Of a stretch of 64,000 nt of DNA, positions 57,801-64,000 are shown piece by piece. Source of the stretch: Pelobates cultripes. Taxonomy: Eukaryota > Chordata > Amphibia > Anura > Pelobatidae. Position 1 is the stretch's first letter. Every line of letters starts with the position of its first letter. Where the stretch lies: contig OW240921.1 of assembly GCA_933207985.1 (NCBI GenBank), forward strand, positions 20,097,044 to 20,161,043, written 5' to 3'. The notes beneath the pieces were generated by a model, which searched no databases, had not been told where the DNA came from, and saw nothing but the letters and a program-made list of their open reading frames with translations. Made by a program: the position numbers and the translations under genes.

Positions 57801-58560
57801 CAGTCTGGGTAGGGAGGAGGACCTGACACTTTGTTAGGACATTCCCTCAGCAGTCCTTTCACTTCTGATTGTACAGAACTAGCTGGAAGGAGTGCTCTCA
57901 TGTCCGTTAAATACCAGCCTGGATTAATTTGCCGGTTAGCTCTTGACAAAGGCGTGTCGGGCAAACATTTATGCAGATGCATTAATTTGGATTTGATTTG
58001 TTTTATTTTACTTACCTGAGTTCCTGTCCCATTCAGGTCTATTCTGAGGGCACATACTTGAGCTAGAGGGGACTTAGACAGCCAAGTTGCCTTGAAGCAA
58101 CAGTGGGGAATATCAGATTAGGTTTTCCAGCTAGATAGGAGCTATCAGCTCACCAGTCTGCAACATTTTGTGTTAGACAACCGTCTTCTGGGTTTGATTC
58201 TCCCGCTGACTATATAGCTATTTGACTGTGTTTATATCCCTCCGGACAACATCCAGTATGTTATACCTTTAGCGGCAAGGTGATCCGTTACAATCACACT
58301 GAGATTTAGCTTCACTCTGGTGTGTGAATACTACCTAATAACTGAATACTACTCTTCTAGGGCTACCTTTTATAAACCAATACCCCTGAATTGGGAGCAT
58401 TCACTAGCTAATAGCCCTCTGGGATTGAACGATATCACAAAGGCAATACCTTTCTAGATACCTTGATGAAAATAGTCACATAATTTAAGTCCAGCAACAG
58501 TGCCTTTGGGCCTGCATTTGTCTTCTTTTTTCATCTTTTGTTGCCTTTTTGTTGTGTCAC
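57801..58560 (+). repeat. Repeat-derived stretch with degenerate hammerhead-like motif
   Basis: 57944-57978 reads CTTGACAAAGGCGTG then GGGCAAAC, an alignment to the degenerate motif at 6310-6340 but with both boxes altered. No exon seen. Confidence 0.25.
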
Positions 58561-60020
58561 TCAACTCCTCACAATGTTATGAAGCTGATTTGATCCTAAG
58601 TGTTGATATTTCCACCAACCCTGCTCCCCTCGCTAGCTTCCTATATAGCTTGCACATTTTTTAGACCACTAGTAACCACTGTACCAGTACTTTAGAGGTA
58701 TCTACATGTCCACTTATCCATTTAAGGGTATTTACTGTGGGTACTTATGGTCCTCTAAAACTTTACTGTGGTATTTATAGTGTCTATATGGTCCATATAC
58801 CCCCTAAACCTGAACAACCACTATACCTGTATTATAGAGGTCTTCTCATTTTTACTTAATCCGTCTAAGGATAATTATTCCATGAATTGTGTGTCCTCTA
58901 GTACTGAAGTGTGGTATTTGGGACAGAGCTACCCAGGCTTTTAAAGGTGTGTCACGTTTTTCTTTTTTCTATTCACTTTCATATTAAGCTGGGTTTACAC
59001 TAAGTTTATATATTTTGTATTTTTGTTTATTATTTGGCTAAACAAAGATTTATACCACTACCATGAAATTTTAACTTTAGGAGGTTCTCTTGAATGGAGC
59101 GGTTTTCACCTACTCTTAATGTGCAGGTTCCCCCCCCCCCCATTCCTTTGTGTTTTCATATATTTGTTCAGGGTTATGCCCACAGATACCTCCTGTAACC
59201 TCTTGTGAGACACCAACGCTGGTTTATCCAACACTATAGCCTCTATCTATTGCTTTATGTCTTATGTTACATTATTGGGGTGTAAAAGAGGATAATAAAA
59301 GGGGCACTAGACACAACTCCCCACTATGTCCACACATGTAAACTGTATTTCACTGACATCCCAAAGCTTTCGTTGAGTTTTAGCACTGATGTTAGTGTTC
59401 TTCTTTAGAAGATCTACATTTCCAAAAAAATATATGCCAAGATGATATGTCTGAAGTCAGTATAAGCCTAGCAGGATTTGAAATCAGGAGGGGGAGCAGT
59501 GGTTGGCATGTCATCTTGTGAATATTGCAAAGGCTAATGTGTTCATTCAAAAAGGTTGTATGTTTACTCAGTTATCTCAGGTCACACGTGGGAGTAAAGG
59601 TGTGTGTAGGCATCTCATGCTGTACTTTTCCTGAGCTGGTCTTATTCCTTATTGGAAAAATAGTCTGATGATCATTTGACATATCTGTGGCAATATTTTT
59701 CTAACAAAAATGAAAGCACTGCAGGCTAAAAAAGAGATGCAGAAATTGTGTGCTTGTAGTTACATTGCTGTTAGCCCTTTCCTATGTTTTGAAGCATATG
59801 TATCTGACAAGACTCAATTTGCACGTGAACAGTCACCTTCTACCTACAGAAATCAACTTACTTATCCTATACTCTGTAATTTTCAAGTTCAGTCTCTAAG
59901 CTGACTTTGATTTTTTCCAGTTTAGCTATATCGGCTCTAAATCTAAAATTCACTTTTAATTCACTTTGAATTCCCAATAATGCACACTTTAGTTCATAAC
60001 CCTGGTTGTTTTCTGTTCTA
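58561..60020. other. No gene seen
   Basis: Unique-looking or decayed sequence. Includes 59320-59480, which has the character of dispersed repeats, but no borders, long frame or splice-flanked exon are recognised. Confidence 0.4.
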
Positions 60021-61570
60021 CAGGGAGTGCAGAATTATTAGGCAAGTTGTATTTTTGAGGATTAATTTTATTATTGAACAACAACCATGTTCTCAATGAA
60101 CCCAAAAAACTCATTAATATCAAGCTGAATATTTTTGGAAGTAGTTTTTAGTTTGTTTTTAGTTATAGCTATGTTAGGGGGATATCTGTGTGTGCAGGTG
60201 ACTATTACTGTGCATAATTATTAGGCAACTTAACAAAAAAACAAATATATACCCATTTCAATTATTTATTATTACCAGTGAAACCAATATAACATCTCAA
60301 CATTCACAAATATACATTTCTGACATTCAAAAACAAAAACAAATCAGTGACCAATATAGCCACCTTTCTTTGCAAGGACACTCAAAAGCCTGCCATCCAT
60401 GGATTCTGTCAGTGTTTTTGATCTGTTCACCATCAACATTGCGTGCAGCAGCAACCACAGCCTCCCAGACACTGTTCAGAGAGGTGTACTGTTTTCCCTC
60501 CTTGTAAATCTCACATTTGATGATGGGCTACAGGTTCTCAATGGGGTTCAGATCAGGTGAACAAGGAGGCCTTGTCATTAAATTTTCTTCTTTTATACCC
60601 TTTCTTGCCAGCCACGCTGTGGAGTACTTGGACGCGTGTGATGGAGCATTGTCCTGCATGAAAATCATGTTTTTCTTGAAGGATGCAGACTTCTTCCTGT
60701 ACCACTGCTTGAAGAAGGTGTCTTCAGGGAACTGGCAGTAGGACTGGGAGTTGAGCTTGACTCCATCCTCAACCCGAAAAGGCCCCACAAGCTCATCTTT
60801 GATGATACCAGCCCAAACCAGTACTCCACCTCCACCTTGCTGGCGTCTGAGTCAGACTGGAGCTCTCTGCCCTTTACCAATCCAGCCACGGGCCCATCCA
60901 TCTGGCCCATCAAGACTCACCCTCATTTCATCAGTCCATAAAACCTTAGAAAAATCAGTCTTGAGATATTTCTTGGCCCAGTCTTGACGTTTCAGCTTGT
61001 TCAGTGGTGGTCGTCTTTCAGCCTTTCTTACCTTGGCCATGTTTCTGAGTATTGCACACCTTGTGCTTTTGGGCACTCCAGTGATGTTGCAGCTCTGAAA
61101 TATGGCCAAACTGGTGGCATGTGGCATCGTGGCAGCTGCACGCTTGACTTTTCTCAGTTCATGGGCAGTTATTTTGCGCCTTGGTTTTTCCACACGCTTC
61201 TTGCGACTCTGTTGACTATTTTGAATGAAACGCTTGATTGTTCGATGATCACGCTTCAGAAGCTTTGCAATTTTAAGAGTGCTGCATCCCTCTGCAAGAC
61301 ATCTCACTATTTTTTACTTTTCTGAGCCTGTCAAGTCCTTCTTTTGACCCATTTTGCCAAAGGAAAGGAAGTTGCCTAATAATTATGCACACCTGATATA
61401 GGGTGTTGGTGTCATTAGACCACACCCCTTCTCATTACAGAGATGCACATCACCTAATATGCTTAATTGGTAGTAGGCTTTCGAGCCTATACAGCTTGGA
61501 GTAAGACAACATGCATAAAGAGGATGATGTGGTCAAAATACTCATTTGCCTAATAATTCTGCACTCCCTG
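60021..61570 (-). mobile_element. Tc1/mariner element with TA target duplication
   Basis: 1550 bp. Inverted ends begin CAGGGAGTGCAGAATTATTA on the left and mirror it on the right, with TA at 60019-60020 and 61571-61572. Further inverted blocks near the ends ('ttattaggcaa') are repeated internally. It carries one reverse-strand transposase. Confidence 0.92.
60327..61352 (-). pseudogene. Tc1 transposase with three in-frame stops
   Basis: Reading from ATG at 61352 to TGA at 60327-60329 keeps one frame for 342 codons, the usual Tc1 length. It is interrupted by TAA (61314-61316), TGA (60849-60851) and TAG (60525-60527); no frameshift is needed. The N-terminal helix-turn-helix DNA-binding region has LKRDHRTIKRFIQ. 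DDE catalytic motifs are visible as LWTDEMRVSLDG, FMQDNAPSHAS and SPDLNPIENL. The last stop falls directly after ENL, where Trp is usual. It would cut and paste the element if intact. Confidence 0.9.
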
Positions 61571-61572
61571 TA

Positions 61573-61789
61573 GAATGTAATCTAAAGTATTAAAGATAGA
61601 GCACTCACCATGAAAACCAGTGGACCAGCGGGAATTTTTTATTGGTGACTCTTCACTTTTTTTTATTTTAACTTTTTTGCACCACCTTTTAGAACCGAAT
61701 ACTCTGATAAATCTCCCCAAACGTATCTCTTTCTCTTATTCAATGTGTGTGCTGATCTTGTGTGGGCGTTCTCACGCTATGCATGAGGA
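61573..61789. other. No gene seen
   Basis: A short stretch between the Tc1 element and a MITE-like fragment; T-rich at 61640-61680. Confidence 0.4.
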
Positions 61790-62080
61790 AATCCAGAGTC
61801 ATGCAAAACTCCAGAGGAAGGCATTATACATTCTTTTCTATGGTTGGCCATTGGCGCGCGTGTGCATTAGGTCTCCCCCATCAGTGGGGAGGAGCAGAGT
61901 GGGAGGCGGGACATCAGTGCTGGACTCAGGTAAGTGACAAATGATTTTTAACCCCTTCTGCCTTATGGTTGGGTAATGGGGTTCACGAGGAAGGGGGGCA
62001 CAATAGGGAGCTATAGTGACAGGAAAATAGCGTTGTTTCCCTTCATTCTGTATTTTCCAAAGCAGTGGTGGTTTTCCTTC
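61790..62080. mobile_element. MITE fragment related to 2244-2717
   Basis: 'gggagctatagtgacaggaaaatag' near 62010-62035 parallels the 'cactatagtgccaggaaaac' end of the element at 2244, here preceded by a GC-rich body. Borders not found. Confidence 0.4.
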
Positions 62081-62140
62081 CAACTGTCACCCATCAAAGC
62101 ATAATGGTGTGTGAACAGTGAACAAAATTAAATAACTTAC

Positions 62141-62275
62141 CCACTGGCAGAGTATTATTGTGTTCAGCCTCCCGACAGCTAATGTCTATAAGATCTTCAT
62201 TAATGGTTGTTTTTATGGTTCCAACTACTTTTTTCAGAAGACAAAGATTATTTGATGCACAGCCAGCCATGCTCT
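62141..62275 (-). CDS. Isolated three-finger domain exon (domain 2, second half)
   Basis: On the minus strand an acceptor (tacag) precedes 62275 and a donor (gtaagt) follows 62141, giving a 135-nt phase 1-1 exon of 44 codons. It reads SMAGCASNNLC, then INEDLIDISCREAE and NNTLPV. This matches the exon that starts HGCTSPKIC in the second gene and KGCTTEDVC in the first: three cysteines with the last in an xC-polar context and no CC...CN tail. Neighbouring exons were not found up to 64000 or nearby downstream. It may be an exon of a third gene extending beyond the window, part of a multi-domain gene with the exons at 17161-22204, or a leftover of a lost gene. Confidence 0.65.
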
Positions 62276-62280
62276 CTGTA

Positions 62281-62460
62281 TCTGGGTTAAATACAGTTGA
62301 ATGGAATTAATAACATTAAAAATAAAGTTTTAGTAACTGAACAAAAGATGCAAATGTAAATATTATGAATTAATAAGCAGTGTAAATGTTGTAAAAGGTA
62401 ATGAAAAAAAACAATAATTAAAGTTTTAATAAACCATTAAAAGTATATTAAAATATTTAT
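62281..62460. other. Probable intron sequence, A/T-rich
   Basis: Sequence upstream of the isolated exon on its strand. No second exon is recognised. Confidence 0.4.
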
Positions 62461-62612
62461 TGAGACAGGGAAAGGGGGAAGAAAAAAAAAGAAAGAAAGG
62501 GAAAGAAGGGATGGAGAAAAGGAAAAAGAAAAGTAAGAAAAAAGAAAAGAAAAAGGGAGGGGGTATAAAGAAAAATGTGCGAAAAAAAGCACAAAAAAAA
62601 AACAACAAAATT
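62461..62612 (+). repeat. Polypurine (A/G) tract
   Basis: About 150 bp of almost pure purine on the plus strand. The Lys-rich frame over it is not a gene. Confidence 0.9.
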
Positions 62613-63290
62613 CTTGTATGTGTCATGCAACTCTATTTAGAGATTAACACAGACACAATACAGTTTTTTGTTTGTTCTGTTTCTGTTTCTGTTTTGCTTT
62701 GATTCAATCTGATTCAATTTGATCTGATTTTATTTGTTTAGATTTGATTTGATGAGCAATATGAGTATAATATGCAAAGTACTTGCCATTTACTCTTAAT
62801 CTAACCCTTAACCTCTTTAGTTCCCTACCTTCTGTGATTTTTTTTTTTTTAAAGCTTATACTATTGTTAAAGGTTGAATGCATTATGATAGGAGAAAAGG
62901 GTTAATTAGAAGGATGGATAATATACTTTATTATGTATTTATGTATTTTTTGTTTTACACAAACTCTTACTGGTTTATGCTATATGCACCACTACAATGT
63001 CAGTAATTTCCTGCTCAAGAATTCTATTTTTTTTTGCCTCTGAATAGGGGCTTTAAGTTTTCCCCACAAGGCTGAGTATTCAAGAATTGGTGTTGGCCTT
63101 ACCGATTCGAGAACAGCCTCAATGTTGGCTCTTAATGATAAGAGCTTTATGTATATATTTATATTTTTCCTTTATTTCCTTTTTATTTATTTATTTTTGT
63201 GCTTATGTACCCAATTCCTCACCCCTCATCCATGAAGGAAATGCTTATATGGGATCTTATTTAATCACTATTAAACTTAATATGGAGAGG
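62613..63290. other. No gene seen
   Basis: A 'gattcaatttgattt'-like short repeat patch at 62695-62750, then AT-rich sequence. Confidence 0.4.
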
Positions 63291-63482
63291 CAGGGAACAA
63301 GGTCTAACAAACATATGCTGCCTTTCTTACTTAATGATATTTTAGGAAGGGCCAGCCGGCCAGCTCTTGAGCCCCCATGGCGCGAGGGAAGCAAGAGATC
63401 TGCCTGCAAAGTGCCACCCAAGGCAGATGCCTTGTTTGCCTCGCGATACACACGTCCCTGCATTACACACATAAACCCCTAA
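63291..63482. repeat. Dispersed GC-rich repeat fragment inserted beside the LINE tail
   Basis: A GC-richer block ('cgcgagggaagc', 'gcctcgcgatacac') between AT-rich neighbours. Open on both strands but without a domain. Class unknown. Confidence 0.35.
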
Positions 63483-63920
63483 CCTAAAATTCCTGCGATA
63501 GAGGTCAAAGATACCAAATATTTTCTGTACCATATTAAAGTTGTACCTTGTTTTGCTAATCTACTTGGGGTTAAATACCATCTATTCACTATCTTATCCT
63601 GTACTTCAGCTAAATTTAGGCAATGTATATTCTTAGAAACAATATCTATTGATCTTTTCCACTTATCATAACTTATGTTGATGTGTATATCTTGCTTCCA
63701 TTTATTTTTAACAGAACAGATAATATTTTCAGGTTCTCTTTCGTATAAATCGAGGCATCTCGAAATCATTTTTTATCTCTTTACTCTCAATATTATATTT
63801 CGAACTTAGAGAGTTAAAATCCATAATTTTGCCATTCTCTACTATGTCGCTAATTGCCTTTATCCCAAGATTAATCAATTTCTGTATACCTAAATCTATC
63901 TAGTATGATGAAAGAATTGG
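63483..63920 (-). pseudogene. L1-like LINE ORF2 C-terminal region
   Basis: The minus strand encodes the post-RT region of L1-type ORF2: upstream pieces with IQKLINLGIK and DIVENGKIMDF (about 63895-63800), a frame change near 63770, then KWKQDIHINISYDKW and NRWYLTPSRLAK. Truncated before the usual Cys-rich end at 63483. No RT core in the window; the rest may lie beyond 64000. Confidence 0.65.
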
Positions 63921-64000
63921 ATTAATAGGACACTTAATTTAAAGATGATATATGGAATTATTTTTTAATTTTTTTTCTTTTTTCTTCTCCTTCTATTTCT

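Noticed and set aside
60517..61325. Plus-strand frames over the Tc1 element
   Set aside because: Shadows of the reverse-strand transposase.
62460..62702. Lys-rich 80-codon frame
   Set aside because: Translation of a polypurine tract.

Overview
The window is eukaryotic, very probably a frog (anuran amphibian) genome. Host genes are split by GT-AG introns and belong to the amphibian/reptile two-domain three-finger (Ly6/uPAR, PLI-gamma / sodefrin-precursor-like) family. Most of the rest is a dense, nested mix of transposons typical of anurans: Penelope-like elements (PLEs), an L1/Tx1-like LINE, a Rex1/L2-like LINE, a Ty3/gypsy chromovirus, several LTR families, hAT MITEs, a Tc1 element and TTAA-flanked MITEs. 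There are no bacterial features, and no tRNA or rRNA gene was recognised. A 100-N scaffold gap lies at 39910-40009.

Layout. 1-6420: AT microsatellites, foldback repeats, MITEs, CA-rich simple sequence and an LTR relic. 7041-9785 (+): a complete five-exon secreted three-finger protein gene (195 aa) with a TATA box and poly(A) signals. 10440-12500: a 194-bp tandem repeat and relics. 12960-17110: a broken L1-like LINE. 17161-22204 (-): four 3' exons of a second three-finger gene, tail to tail with the first; its introns carry a 438-bp tandem repeat encoding hammerhead ribozymes and a telomere-like C-rich tract. 21880-24420: PLE fragments. 24868-32325: a chromovirus split by two LTR insertions, one of which itself holds another solo LTR and a hAT MITE. 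32340-39909: LTR fragment, PLE fragment, LINE piece and a 5'-truncated PLE with a hammerhead ribozyme. After the gap, 40010-43284 holds an L1-derived short element and hAT MITEs. 43285-53400 then repeats 29481-39615 almost exactly. 53401-56849: LINE remainder, PLE scrap and a hAT element with a large palindrome. 60021-61570: a dead Tc1 element. 62141-62275 (-): an isolated three-finger exon, then a purine tract, repeats and an L1-like tail.

The host content is therefore a small three-finger protein cluster, with every internal exon boundary seen in phase 1, invaded by retroelements. The most interesting signals are three well-formed hammerhead ribozyme motifs (two are copies of one PLE ribozyme; the third is in a tandem repeat antisense to a host gene), a 10-kb near-identical duplication flanking an assembly gap, and nested insertions whose order can be read from their target-site duplications. 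All alignments were made by eye; no database search was run.
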